Assembly: GCA_005656395.1 (NCBI GenBank)
Contig: SRSI01000031.1
Coordinates: 62,001-126,000, forward strand
Reading direction: 5' to 3'
Origin: Strongyloides papillosus
Taxonomy: Eukaryota > Nematoda > Chromadorea > Rhabditida > Strongyloididae
Length of the DNA stretch: 64,000 nucleotides
The position numbers and the translations under genes were made by a program. Numbering within the stretch: position 1 is the stretch's first letter; every line of letters starts with the position of its first letter. Under the pieces are notes generated by a model that was not told where the DNA came from, made no database searches, and worked only from the letters and a program-made list of their open reading frames with translations. Shown piece after piece: positions 49,444 through 61,300 of the stretch.

Positions 49444-50115
49444 TTTTCAAACTATAATCTTCATAGAAAACTCTTTTAATTTATACAAAATTTTAATTTG
49501 CCATTTACCATCTGATTAAACAAAATATGTTTCATTTTACTGAACGTTTAATAGTTTAAATATTATATTAATTATTTTAATTCTTCATACAAAAAAAAAT
49601 TAAAGTATATTAAACATTTAATGTGTACCTCAGGTGTTGAGTAGTTTACTTTCTTGTAGTAAAATTGCAAAATGGTGGATTTTTTATTATACTTTATTTA
49701 AGTGACATGTTAAATAAATAATTATTTTATTGAAATAAAAAAACATTTTGAATTTTAACATTATCATTAATTGTTTAAATTAATTTTACCATGTTTATAT
49801 CAATTCAGTGAAACAAAATATATTCAAATTGGTGATTTTCAATAAAATTTTTACAAGACTAGTATATTTTTTGATTCAAGAATAACTTTCATAACAGAAT
49901 TATACTTTTAATCGAAATTTAAGGACATTCCTTTACCATTTTTATTTATTTTATCCCTGTTTTGGTAATTTTTTTGATTTTGCTTGTAAGATTATATGTC
50001 TTTTAGAAAATTAAACTACAACATGTTGTGCTATAAAAATTTATTGTTTTTTGTAAATATTAAAAAAATTATAAAAATGATTATTGAAAATTAATTCAAT
50101 ATTTTTAAAAGTAGT
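49444..50115. other. Spacer between astacin copies 3 and 4
   Basis: 670 bp with the remnant promoter of copy 3 (similar to the other astacin promoters) and AT-rich sequence. No gene. Confidence 0.5.
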
Positions 50116-51593
50116 TTAATATCTAATATATGTTAATGTAAAAGAATCAGTTGCTGTGGTACCAACATAATGTATTAAGACTGAATCAGATTCAGAATAA
50201 AATATTTGATAACTATTTACCCCACAGAAATTTATTCCAGTTGCTGTTTTATCAGTTTTGTGTTTTATTTCTAGTCCTTGACCAGAAAAGCATGGATCAT
50301 TATTTACTAAACTTGTAGAAATAAGATTAAGTCTAATAACATAACCAGGTGTTGTATTGATAACGAAATAGCAATTCAATGCACCGGTAATTGTTAAAAA
50401 TTGTAAGGTGGTATTTGCAGTTAGCATTTGATTTCCACATGTCGTAGATGGACTTGTAACATAGTTTTGACAATAAGTACCATAAAAATTAAGTGGGCAC
50501 TTACAACGGGCACAATTGTTTGGGTCCAAATATCCACCATTTTTACATGAAATTGAGGTTGAGGGACAGGTTGAGTTACAGTATTTGAAGTTTATTAATT
50601 TTATATCATTGAATGAAAGTTTTTTTCTTTGTCCCATTGTTTTATCATACTTTCCGTCTATCGCTACAATAGTTTGATTGCCATTGCTTGAGAAAGAAAA
50701 TCTTCCATAATGCATCACAGAACCGAAATCATATGGTATTCCATATTCATTAACATACCCTGGTACACTTCCAGCAAAATTTGATTCCTTTCCTGCAATA
50801 ATATTTTCTGTTTTGATAGTAACATATAAGTATCTATCTGTTCTTGATTGTTCATGGTATACTCCTAAAGCATGAGCTGTTTCATGTTGTATAATTGCAT
50901 TTGATCCACAACCCTGTCCAATACTTACTTCTTGTGGAGCATCAGTATAAATTCTTCCTATGTATGACCAACAACCAGACCCTTTGAAGTATCTCAAGCC
51001 AGGTTTACCTGTTATTGGAGTTGCACTTTTAGTAAAACGAATACAGGTTTCACTTTCTATACCTTTTAAAGCTGCTGTTACTAAAGTTGCATTTACTCCA
51101 ATATCAACATAGTAAGATATAGAAGAAGTCCACATATTGTTCAAGCTACTAGAAATTGAACGTTTTCCTCTCTTTGGCTTTCTAGCTCTACTTTCAATGT
51201 CACTAACATCAATTTTTTTTTCTTCTGCTTGTTTTACCATACCATCGACAATTTCATTTATTTGTTCCTCGGTAAGAATGATGTCACCTTGATAAAAATC
51301 TTCGTTTTCCATTGGTGATTCAACTACTACCTCAGTGTCTTCATCTTTAGTCTCATTTCTATCTTTAAGTCCCATCAATCTTCTTTGTAATTTGTTTAAT
51401 CGTTTTAACCCTCCAACAGTATCGTCGAAATTTTTCTTGGATCTATCAGATAAGCTTTTTCTTGTTTCATTTCTTATTTCAGAGCGGCGTCTCTAAATTT
51501 TATGCTATAAATTTGTCATAAGAATAAAAAACTTACACCTTCAATTAAGAAAGCAACAAGAATGAGAATAATAAGTTCTTTTATGAAATGCAT
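50116..51593 (-). CDS. Secreted astacin metalloprotease, tandem copy 4
   Basis: Predicted 477-aa protein. Exons are 51593-51537 (signal peptide) and 51492-50116. The prodomain is like copy 2 (DFYQGD), the residues after the KRGKRS site like copy 1 (ISSSLNNMW), and the catalytic core carries HETAHALGVYHE and SVMHY. The EGF-like module is identical to copy 2 and the CUB-like end is partly distinct (SFTLTYIRY). The mosaic of copy-1-like and copy-2-like blocks is what gene conversion within the array would produce. It is the most upstream copy, and the 902-bp transposon lies about 370 bp before its start codon. Confidence 0.93.
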
Positions 51594-51966
51594 TTTCAAA
51601 GTATAATCTTCAGAAAATTTTTCCTATTTTATACGAAATTTTAATTTGCCATTCATCATCTGATCAAATAAAATATAAGCCATTCTAATAATTGTTTCGA
51701 TGATTCCAATATTTTATAATTATTTAAATACTTTTACAACAAAAAAATTCATACATATTAAACAATTATTTGTGTTCTTCAGGTGTTACATATTTTACTT
51801 TTTATAATTAAAATTTGAACATATAAATTTTTTATTTAATATATTGGAAAGACATGTTGAACAAATAATTATTTTTCTGAAATAAATAAACAGAAAAACT
51901 CTAAATTATTTGTACTGCTATATAAAAATTTTATTATACATGTAACAATTTGAAGAAGTAGAAATA
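51594..51966. promoter_or_regulatory. Upstream region of astacin copy 4, shared with copy 2
   Basis: Closely matches 45637-45965 base for base, including ATTTTAATTTGCCATTCATC and the CATCTGATCAAATAAAATAT stretch. Conservation over the whole block reflects recent duplication, so it cannot be read as selection, but both genes should share control elements. Confidence 0.5.
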
Positions 51967-52868
51967 CAGGGTGGGCCAAAATATGCATCACAGTTGCAAT
52001 ACAACACTTTATTACTTTTTTTGTAGGTGACATATTTTTATGGTATTATACGCATTTTGTAGAGAATTTGTTAAAGAATAATATATTACAAGATCGTTCT
52101 CAAGAATGAACTTAAAAAAAGCTTTTTAATTTCTTAGTATTTTACATTAAAAAAAAAGTATTTCTTAATTTTTTTTCAATTTAAACTTATTTTTAAGTTT
52201 AAAACAAATAGATACAATTCGTAATAAGTCAATATTTCACGCAATTATGTATGAAAAATATAATCTTTTAAATGATTACTATTTAATTTCTTGCACAAGC
52301 TTGTTAATTATAAAACATTAATTATTACTTTTATTAAATTGTTTTATTTAACTCTTTGAAATGATTTACCACACTTAATATTGCATGTCTTGACGAAGTC
52401 TGGGTCAAATTGTAGTAGGTTTTGAATAAGTTATGAGTTGTAACAAGTGAAAATTTGTTGGTGTAGTAATCACGAACTGTTTTTGTCTGTGCTTCAGTAG
52501 AATACTTTCTTAAAGAGGTAACACTGGTAAAAAATATTTAAAATATATGGAAGAAATTAATATTGTACAAACAAAATATTTTATGAAGAAAAATGTTCCA
52601 AAGTAACATTTTAAACATCTAGCATTTATTTTTAAATAAATTAGAATATTTTAAGATGCACTTTTAAAACAAAAATACAAACATTTTTATTTAACTTAAT
52701 ACAACATTTTATTAAGACCATTCTTTAGAACGATCTTGTGGTACATTATTTTATAAATTGTTCTGTACAAAATGAGTATAATATCATAAAAATACATAAA
52801 CAATAAAAAAAGTTATAACAGTTATAAACTGTTTCATGCAACTGTGATGCATATTTTGGCCCACCCTA
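51967..52868 (-). mobile_element. 902-bp TA-flanked element with long inverted repeats
   Basis: The ends are perfect over about 30 bp (CAGGGTGGGCCAAAATATGC at the left, its complement at the right) and similarity continues inward for about 150 bp, including ACAAGATCGTTCT and its complement. It is flanked by TA on both sides, the hallmark of Tc1/mariner transposition. The interior keeps only a 60-codon transposase-like frame on the minus strand, so this is a non-autonomous, internally deleted copy. Confidence 0.88.
52334..52540 (-). pseudogene. Transposase N-terminal (helix-turn-helix) remnant
   Basis: A frame of about 60 codons reads SLRKYSTEAQTKTVRDYY, then HNLFKTYYNLTQTSSRHAIL and VVNHFKELNKTI before a stop. 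The pattern, a charged helix with YST-E-x-R-DYY then S-RHAIL-VV-FKE, is like the DNA-binding N-terminal HTH of DUF4817/Tc1-type transposases. No catalytic DDE part follows. It belongs to the 902-bp element that surrounds it. Confidence 0.5.
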
Positions 52869-53330
52869 TATATATTCGAACTGATGACTTTCCATAGAAT
52901 ATTTCTAATATTACCTTTTATTGAAATAAGAAATAATTATAGATACAAAATTATATCTTATTACAAAAAGTGAACACATTTTTATTTATTTCTGTTATTC
53001 ATATATGTAATCTAATTTTTTGATTTTAATTTCCTCAAAAAATAAAATTTATAACAATTACAATTTTTATAAATACAGGCATTATTGTGATTACTATCTC
53101 ACATTTTATACTAAAAATTTACTCCAAGTTTCAACTAATTGATGACTTTTTGTTGATGAATGATTGCTTTATTTAAATATTGATGGCATTCATATTGTAT
53201 AAAAGAAGTTGTTTTTACTTTAATAAATTATATGTGACTAACCAATAATTTGTTTACTCTGTATTTTATTTAACTATTCTGAAATTGGAAGTCTTGAAAG
53301 TTATCATGTTTTAAAACATGTTTGACGTGA
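52869..53330. other. AT-rich intergenic stretch
   Basis: No gene or repeat recognised. Confidence 0.5.
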
Positions 53331-53830
53331 AATTATGATTCCTTGGTATATAAAGGGAGTAAATAGCTTGAAAAGGTGAGATATACTAACCCGATATCAA
53401 GGCCTTGGTATTATCACCATTTATTGTTAACTTTTATTAACATTTGGAATGGTCAAATAAATTATATATTATACAGATCCGTAATTTATAATTTAACAAA
53501 AATAAATGAAGAAAATAATATCAACTATTGAAATTACTTAGATTTCACAAAATTGAGGAGTTAGTTGGAGCAGACAATGGAGGAATTGTCAAATAATAAT
53601 TAGAGATTTATTAAAACAAAAGAGAACATGAAACGGAGATCTCGACGTTAAAAGGTAATTTCGAAGAGTTGAAAAACTCCGTAACAACGCAACAAAGAAC
53701 TTTTCAACTTAAATAAAGTTTCTTCTGGTTACAAAAAGATATCTTTTGAATTGGGTAAAAAAATGAATGCTCTTAAAAAAGAAAAAGAGGATACAGTGTA
53801 ACCTTCAAAAGTAAAATTTTTTTATTGGTG
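53331..53830 (+). repeat. Retroelement-like 5' segment (low confidence)
   Basis: A TATATAAAGGG box at about 53346 is followed by a more balanced sequence with AATAAATTATA polyadenylation-like signals, then a purine-rich stretch (about 53560-53800). The latter has broken frames rich in Lys/Glu (KISFELGKKMNALKKEKED), as in a decayed coiled-coil gag. No partner LTR or pol is visible. An LTR retroelement remnant is one explanation; an ordinary dead gene is another. Confidence 0.25.
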
Positions 53831-54107
53831 GCAAGCTATCAGAATTTACAACAACGATATTATAAGATATTTAGATATGTGGATAGTATAAATTTTAAAA
53901 TATAGCGCCTGAGGTAAAAGGATACAATAAAAGAAATTAAAGTTACAATTACTTACTATATTTATGCTAATTAATTTTTAAATAGAGTCAGACACTCCTA
54001 CACTGACATATAATAATTAATAAATAGTTTAACCCCTATAATTTAATTAAACACTAACAACTAGGAAATAAGGGCGACAAAAGATGATACAATAAAATTA
54101 AGAAATA

Positions 54108-54994
54108 TTAGGTTAGTGCAAAAGTTCTGTCGTTTTTTTAACCGAAAATTTAGAAGATTATAATTTTTATATGAAAATTACTTAATTTGTAATATACTAT
54201 ACATTATTATCAACAACTTGTCTTCAATTAGTAGCTACGTTACCGATTCCAGATTTGAAGAATTTCTTAACCTTTTTGAAGAAAGTTTCAAAAAAACCAA
54301 TAATTACTTCATCAACTTTACAGAAGTGTCTACCATCCCAGAACTAATGTAGAGATAAGAGTAGATAGTAACTAGATAGAGAAACATCTGGAGAATATGT
54401 TGTGTGCGAGAGAAATTTATAGCTTTTCTCATCCAGATTTTTCCGAGTCTTCAATTATATATGTCGTCATACTGAAGAACAACTTTTTTATCATTTTCTG
54501 AATTTTGTAATTTTTTTAGATATTTCTTGTCTAGTTTTGATAGCATTTTACATTAAAGGTCATTAAAAGTAGTTTGAAATTGATAGAATCTCAAAAAATC
54601 TTTATTGGAAGCTGGAGTCATACAAACGGATGCTCAATCTTCAAGATTCACTTCTTTGTCTTAAATCTTTATAAAGGATCTTTATATAAGCCCAATATTT
54701 GCTACATTTCTTCCTAATGCTACACATAAATTTTTAAAAGCATCAGTTGTCATTTGTCTTAGTTGGAACTCTTAGAAGACATAATGTCAAAAATGACTTT
54801 TGACTGCCTTCATGTTTAGCAAAAGAAAATGTAGCATAGATAATATAACAATTTGATATTATGCAAATTTTAAAGTAAAGAGGTGGTACAATCTATCTAT
54901 TTTAATGACTTAATTTTTTGTCAATTGTGATCATACTTTTTTGATGATAGAAAGTGATATTGAAAAAAACGACAGAACTTTTGCACCAACATAA
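54108..54994 (-). mobile_element. 887-bp dead mariner element
   Basis: The left end TTAGGTTAGTGCAAAAGTTC and the right end (complement TTATGTTGGTGCAAAAGTTC) form mariner inverted repeats of about 30 bp, flanked by TA. The element is shorter than the usual 1.3 kb, so part of the interior is deleted. It shares its left 130 bp with the nested copy at 41223. The remaining coding part is on the minus strand and broken. Confidence 0.9.
54233..54420 (-). pseudogene. Mariner transposase C-terminal remnant
   Basis: The frame reads SHTTYSPDVSLSSYYLLLSL, a stop, then FWDGRHFCKVDEVIIGFFET and VKKFFKSGIGNVA. This aligns with the mariner block YSPDLAPSDYHLF and the downstream GIxKL region. The third catalytic Asp of the D,D34D triad (SDY) is Ser here, and an in-frame TAG follows, so it is inactive twice over. 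Confidence 0.85.
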
Positions 54995-57209
54995 TACAAT
55001 TAATTAAAGTTTTGGGAATAACGAAAAAGATGATGATTGTTTACTATATATATAGCCTAACCAATCATCTAGAAAATTCTCGAACAATCCTTTAAATTTT
55101 TCATCTTATTTTATTGTTTCGTGATGGGAACATCATCTTTATTTCTCCATAAATACGTAGTTTAATGGAACAATTTTTTTATACACATACATTGATTTAT
55201 AATTTAGTAAAAAAATGTTTTATAAAAAATATGCACAGCGGACCAGCTATGATCTGCCAAAGGCGGATTTAAGGCTGGTTAAATAAAGTGGTAAACTATT
55301 TATCAGGGGTGTACACATAAAATTTAAATTAAATTTCTACTGTTATAAATATTTTTGGAGTGATAATAATGTTAATATGTTATTTTCATAGTAGCTTTTA
55401 TTATATTTACATAACTTAACATAATTTTCTGCAAAATAGTAAAACTGTTCAAATATTTTTAAAAAAAAAACATGATTTTTAGTTGACTCTAGTAGAAAAC
55501 ATTTTACGTAATGTAATTATAAAATACTATTGGATTAAAAATGTTCAAACAAGACATGTTATCGTAGTTTTGTTTTAATTTCATTAAGTTTAGTATATAT
55601 TTTATTTAAACAATAAGAAGCTATAATTGAAGGAATATTTATCTTTTTTTTATGAAATTGATTTTATCCTAACTTTTCTAATAAAATTTTTTAATGCTCA
55701 TACAATCGAAACAACCTTTTTAATTTAAATTTTAAAGAAAATTTTATATTTAAATTGAAAACTTGAACTATGTAAAAATAATTTCATTAATTATAAGGAA
55801 ATTAGTTTTTTAAGAGTATTAATTTGTTTAACTTTTTATTATAAATAAATATTGAACACCTTATTAACATACAGTAAATAGAATTTTTTAAAAATGACAA
55901 TTTTTAAAAACTTGTTAGAGCTTCTTCAATTATTGAAATGTTTTACTAAATGACTCGAAATATCATAGAATTTAAAGAATTACATATTCATAAATATAAT
56001 AAAATCAATATTATAATTTTTAAATTTATTTATAGTTTGAGATTATTCGTAGCAACTATTAAGCGAGAAAGGTAATTCAAAAAACTTATAATATGACAAA
56101 TTATTTTGATTCAATAAAAGTAGAATGATAACACAATGATGATTTCTCTAAATAAACAATTTAAAACAAGATATAATAAATTAAACAACTTTAAAAAGAA
56201 GTATAAAAAATTTAAATTTTTGTAAGTACAGTTATGTTGGAATAACAAATTTTATAAATATTCAATTCAACGAGATTGCATTTGTATTGTATGAATAAAT
56301 TTAACTTATTTTTTGTTATTTTATCTTTAATAATGAAATCATGGCAAAAAAAAGTAAATTTTAAACTATTTTTGGTTTAATAAACATATTTTTTCTAAAT
56401 TAAAGTAAAAAAATCTTCAAATTTAGGTCAGACAAAAAAGTTTTTATGAAAGCAATATTAAAAGAGTTATTTTATTATATTGAAATATATATAAATAGTT
56501 TAAAATCTTTAAAATATTTTTAATTAATATCAAAAAACCACATATTTTGAAATTCTTCAAACAATTTTTTTTTCTGAACACGCTAATTATAAATTACAAG
56601 AGGCACAGAAAAAAATGGGAGAAATTTTGACAATTCAATTAAATATGCAAAAAAATATCCTACCTTTTAAAAAAATCAACATTTATTCAAATTCTAAAAA
56701 TATCAAGCGACAACAAATATGTTTTAAATAATAAAAAATATTAAGTTGTCGCAAAATTTGGCTGTTTTTTACAAAATTACATATATTTTACATTTTAAAG
56801 TAATGTAACTTTTATTTAATCCTAATGTTTTTGAAATAATGCTAATCTTAGATTCAAATTTTCTTTTAATATACTATGAAATGTGTAATTAGAATTAAAT
56901 TTCGTGCAAAAATGTTAAGTTTTAAAAAAAATCATTCTTTAAAACAATCTTTTAACAAAAATAAGTTTAAAAATCTAACAGATTTTTAATAATGATGAAA
57001 GGCCAAAAAGTATTATTTAACCATACAAAACACCAGTAATTAGAAACATTATTTTAGTATTTGTTTTTATATAAAGTTAAATATACAGAAGATGTTTTTT
57101 ACTACAGATAAAAATCCATATAATTTTATAACTTTTTATAAATTTGATTTTTAAATAGGACCTTTGATGTCATAAAAATAATTCTTAACTTTCAGAAAAG
57201 TGTAATTTA
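54995..57209. other. Gene-free stretch, right part duplicated at 63.6-64.0 kb
   Basis: AT-rich. A short GC-richer patch lies at about 55225-55285 (GCACAGCGGACCAGCTATGA, GGCGGATTTAAGGCTGGTTA) of unknown origin. From about 56860 to the transposon at 57210 the sequence resembles 63600-63900. Confidence 0.5.
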
Positions 57210-57852
57210 CAGGGTTATTTGGAAATATATCGTATGTATTTAAAAATATGTCGTTTTTATTTAAAAATATATCCTCATTATATTAAAATATATCGCCATT
57301 ATTCAGAAATATATACTTAATATTTATTAATATATATTCAATGGCTGTTGAAAGCAGTAATTTCTCAACGTTTAGTTAAGTTTCTTGATAAGTTTTATCA
57401 TTAAAAATGTCCTAAACAAAAGTTTCACGCTATCAATTTTTGCCAGCACATAGTCCTGCTCTGAATCTAATTATGGAAGATTTTCGTACTCTCAAAGATC
57501 GTTATTGTTTAGTACCAGGGCGAGTAACAAATCAAGACCAAATTATTTCAAGAGTGGATCAAGTAATCGAAACAATGAACGAAGAACTTCAATTTCTAAC
57601 TACTATCAACATATGTGGGTTTTTTTGGATCAGGCATTTTCTGGAATAGCATTTATTTAAGTTTATTTTTTTTATTGTAAATAATTAATTTATTTTTTTA
57701 AAAAAATATAATGAAAAAAGTTAAAGATATATTAATAAATACTTGAGATATATTTTAAAACACTTGATATATATTTTTAAATAATTGCGACATATTACCA
57801 AATAGAAAATATATATTTTGAAATACTTGCGATATATTTCCAAATAACCCTG
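57210..57852 (+). mobile_element. 643-bp TA-flanked Tc1/mariner-like element with subterminal repeats
   Basis: Inverted ends CAGGGTTATTTGGAAATATA and complement, flanked by TA duplications. Inside each end about five loose copies of a roughly 20-bp unit (TTTAAAAATATATCG-like) are repeated, in opposite orientation at the two ends. The centre keeps the last part of a transposase frame. The paralogous sequence at 63.6-64.0 kb lacks the element, which confirms insertion. Confidence 0.85.
57425..57649 (+). pseudogene. Tc1/IS630-type transposase C-terminal remnant
   Basis: The frame reads SRYQFLPAHSPALNLIMEDF then RTLKDRYCLVPGRVTN and a helical tail ending at TAG. LPAHSPALN plus a following acidic residue matches the third DDE/D block (LPPYSPxLNPIE) of this superfamily, with Leu for the usual Pro and one extra residue before the Glu. 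The first two catalytic residues are absent, so this is only the C-terminal fragment. Confidence 0.75.
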
Positions 57853-58360
57853 TAAAAAAAAGTATAATTTATAATAATTCAAACTATTAAAACTTATTAA
57901 TAAAAATATTTTGGTATATTAATAAATGTTCTTTATGGAAGCATTTAAAATCTTACATAAAATTAAGTTCCAATCTTATATTTAAAAATTTTTTGTAGAA
58001 AACAATCAAAGTTTTAAAATACCAATAGCAAAATAAAGATTAGAAACCTATTTTAACAACTACTTTATTACTACTTTAATTTTTATGTACCATATAATTG
58101 CGATAAAATTAGTTGCAAATGAAGAAAAGTTAAATTTTGTCAGGTGGGAAAAATTTATTACATTTTACGCAAAAGGCTTTCCTATTTTTTTTATGTGGGT
58201 GCACATCATTCATAAATATTTTCCTCCAGACTTTATATTTTTTTGAAATCATCAGATTGTGTATATTTATAAAGGGTGTATAAAACAAATATTATGATCT
58301 ATAAAAGTTCTTAAATCTTTACATTTATATCTGTTTAATAAGTCTTTTAATAATTATGAA
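57853..58360. promoter_or_regulatory. Upstream region of the carboxylesterase
   Basis: About 500 bp between the transposon and the esterase start codon. The first 80 bp (TATAATAATTCAAACTATTA onward) is paralogous to the last 70-80 bp of the window. Confidence 0.4.
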
Positions 58361-61300
58361 ATGAAGCTTTTTTTTATTTTACTATTTTCTATTACTAGAA
58401 CTTTGTGTTATGATGGCCCAACTATACAAATGGGAGAAAATGCGTTTCTTCAGGGAAAAAGTATTGTAAGTTTTTTATAAATAAAATGTTTCTAGATAAA
58501 CTTGAGCAAGAAGGAGACTAATAGAAATTTTACTTTTTAATTATATATAATTAAAATATGCTTTTAAGAAACATATTACAACAGTTAAAATATTAGTTTC
58601 ATATATTCACCGAGTACTTTTAAATTGATCTCAGAAATATTTTGATTCTTTCCTGTACAATCAAAAATGACTTATGTAACTATATTTATATGTTAGTTTT
58701 AAAAAATTTTTAAAAATCTATTTAAAACGCTAAGAATACATTTCTAACCCAATTTTTTAACATAAAATGCATAAAATGATTGCTTTTTATTTTTAAAATA
58801 GAAATTTAGATTCTGTCAGCTTGAAAACTATATTTGTTTTCTTAAATTTTTATTGAAACAAAAATTATGCTTAAAATATAGAAAAATGTATACTAATTTA
58901 TATAGTATATTTATATAAATATTATTAATTAGTTAATTATATGCTTTGAAATTAGTAGTAGTTATTTTTTAGTATAATATCACTTTTTCGCTGAATTTAC
59001 ACAACTTTTTAAGATTTTGAACAAATGATTTAAGTATTATTTTTATTTTTTTCTACTACTTTATAATATTTTAACATCTGATAAGTTAAAACACGAGAGT
59101 ATTTTAATTTTAGGTTATCAAACATAGTATTCTATGAAAGAACAAAAAATAATTGAATATCTATCGCTTATATCATTAAAAATCAATGAGCAAACAAAAT
59201 AAAATAGTTTATACGAAAAATGATGTAAATATCAAAAAATATTACTTTTTTAATTACCAAAATAAAATTATTTGCAATTTATAGCCTAAAGAAAATTATA
59301 CTTTTAAAGCAGTGTTACCTTTTTTAAAATAATTTAGAACCAGAACATTAATTCTGTTTACTTGAAAAATGAATTTTACTCATTTTATAGTGAGCAATTT
59401 ACATCTGCACATTTCATTGAAAATATATCAATTCAATAAATTAAATCTAAGTGTGGTATCATAACTAACTAGCAGAAAATAATTAATGTTGAGGTTGTTA
59501 AGCAGGAAATGTAAAATTTTTTTTGAAGTATTTAAGAATCAAAAACACGCTTCATTTTTATCTCCTACTTGTATAACAGTTTTTACAAAAGATAAAGAAA
59601 TATAATAAAACAAAGTCTATTGAATACTTTTGTTGTTAATTATATTCAAAGATTCTTATATACCTAGGAAAAGGAAAAACTTTATGAGATTCAAAAGTTG
59701 CACAAAATAGAGAAATGTAACTAATATTTTATCTGTTATAATATTCAATTTGGTACATATATTAAGTATATGTGACTCAGAATAAGACTTTTTCATTTTC
59801 TTCAATATATACTATGTTGCTTTGTATTTTCAAGAAACATATTTTAAATATAACCAATGTTTTTTAGACTGTTCTAGGTGAAAAAATTACTGAATATTTA
59901 GGAGTTCCTTATGCACATCCTCCTTTAGATTTTTATAGATTCGAGCCTCCAGCTGAATTTGATAAAACTTATTGGAAAAGTACATATAACGCAGTTCATC
60001 TAGCAGATGCATGCCCTCAAATTATTAGGAAAATGGGTTTTAAAGGATATGACGATGCAAATCCAAAAAATAGTAGAGAATCGTGTCTTAAATTTAATAT
60101 GTGGGTACCAACATCAAATGACGGAAAAAATATGCCTGTTATAGTATTTTTCCATGGTGGTAGTTGGACAGTTAGAACAGCTTCTGTAGATAAATTTAAT
60201 GGTTCTGTTTTGGCATTAAAAACTAATTCAATTGTTATAGCAGCAAACTTTAGATTAGGATTTTTTGGGTTTGCTTTTTTAAAAAATTCATCAAAAATTC
60301 GTGGTAACATGGGACTACTTGATCAACAAGCGATGTTAAAGTGGATACATAAACATATTGATAAGTTTAATGGCAACAGAAACAGCGTTACTATTTTTGG
60401 AACAAGTTCTGGTGCTTCTTCTGTTGCAGCACATTTATTTTCTGAAGGTAGTAAACCATATTTTCATAGAGGAATTATGAGTTCAGGAACAATAACACAT
60501 TTTATGTCAACTGTATCAGCTGATATAGCTGATATAAATACTCGAAATGTTTCAAGAATGGTTAAATGTATAGAAGATAATAATGAAAAAACTTTAGCCG
60601 ATGATGATATAGCTGATTGTTTAAAAAAAAAGACAGTAAAAGAGTTATTGGATGCAGCAAGAAAGGTCAGAGCTTCCGGCCAATTTCCAACACCATTTCC
60701 ATTTATGCCTATTGATACCGATTCTGTTTTTTTCAATGGAAGTATAAAGGAAATGTATAATAAACAATTATTTAATAAAGAAGTTGACTTAATGATGGGA
60801 AGAACAGCTGATGAAGCTACTTTCTTTATGGCAACAGGTTTTACAAATAACAGTCGATATAATTGCAATTTTTATCCACAATTATCTGTTACTGATCCAA
60901 AAAATGCATGTATCATGAATAAAGAAGATTTTTTAAATCTTGTTGATCTTGGCGCTGGAATTATGAAATTTAATTCAACTGAAAAACAACAATTGATAAA
61001 AATATATGACGAGTCTGCAACAACTTATACTAACAGATCTATAAGGATCTTATCAGATTTTATTTTTGACTGTGAACTTTCTAGATTCGCAAACATATAT
61101 GCTAATGTTACAAGTAAAAATGTATATTTATATGAATATGCTAGACGTTCACCAATCAATGTATGGCCTCCATGGACTGGTAAGTAATAAAGTTTTATAA
61201 AGTGGTGTTGTCCACATAATTTAAAACGTATAGATCATTCAAATTTCACATAATAATATTTATATTTTATTTATAATAATCAAATATTATTATTTGACTA

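Noticed and set aside
55225..55285. GC-richer patch resembling part of an RNA gene or transposon end
   Set aside because: No inverted partner, target duplication or cloverleaf could be found.
60464..60868. 134-codon minus-strand frame opposite the esterase exon
   Set aside because: Antisense to a strongly supported esterase coding exon.
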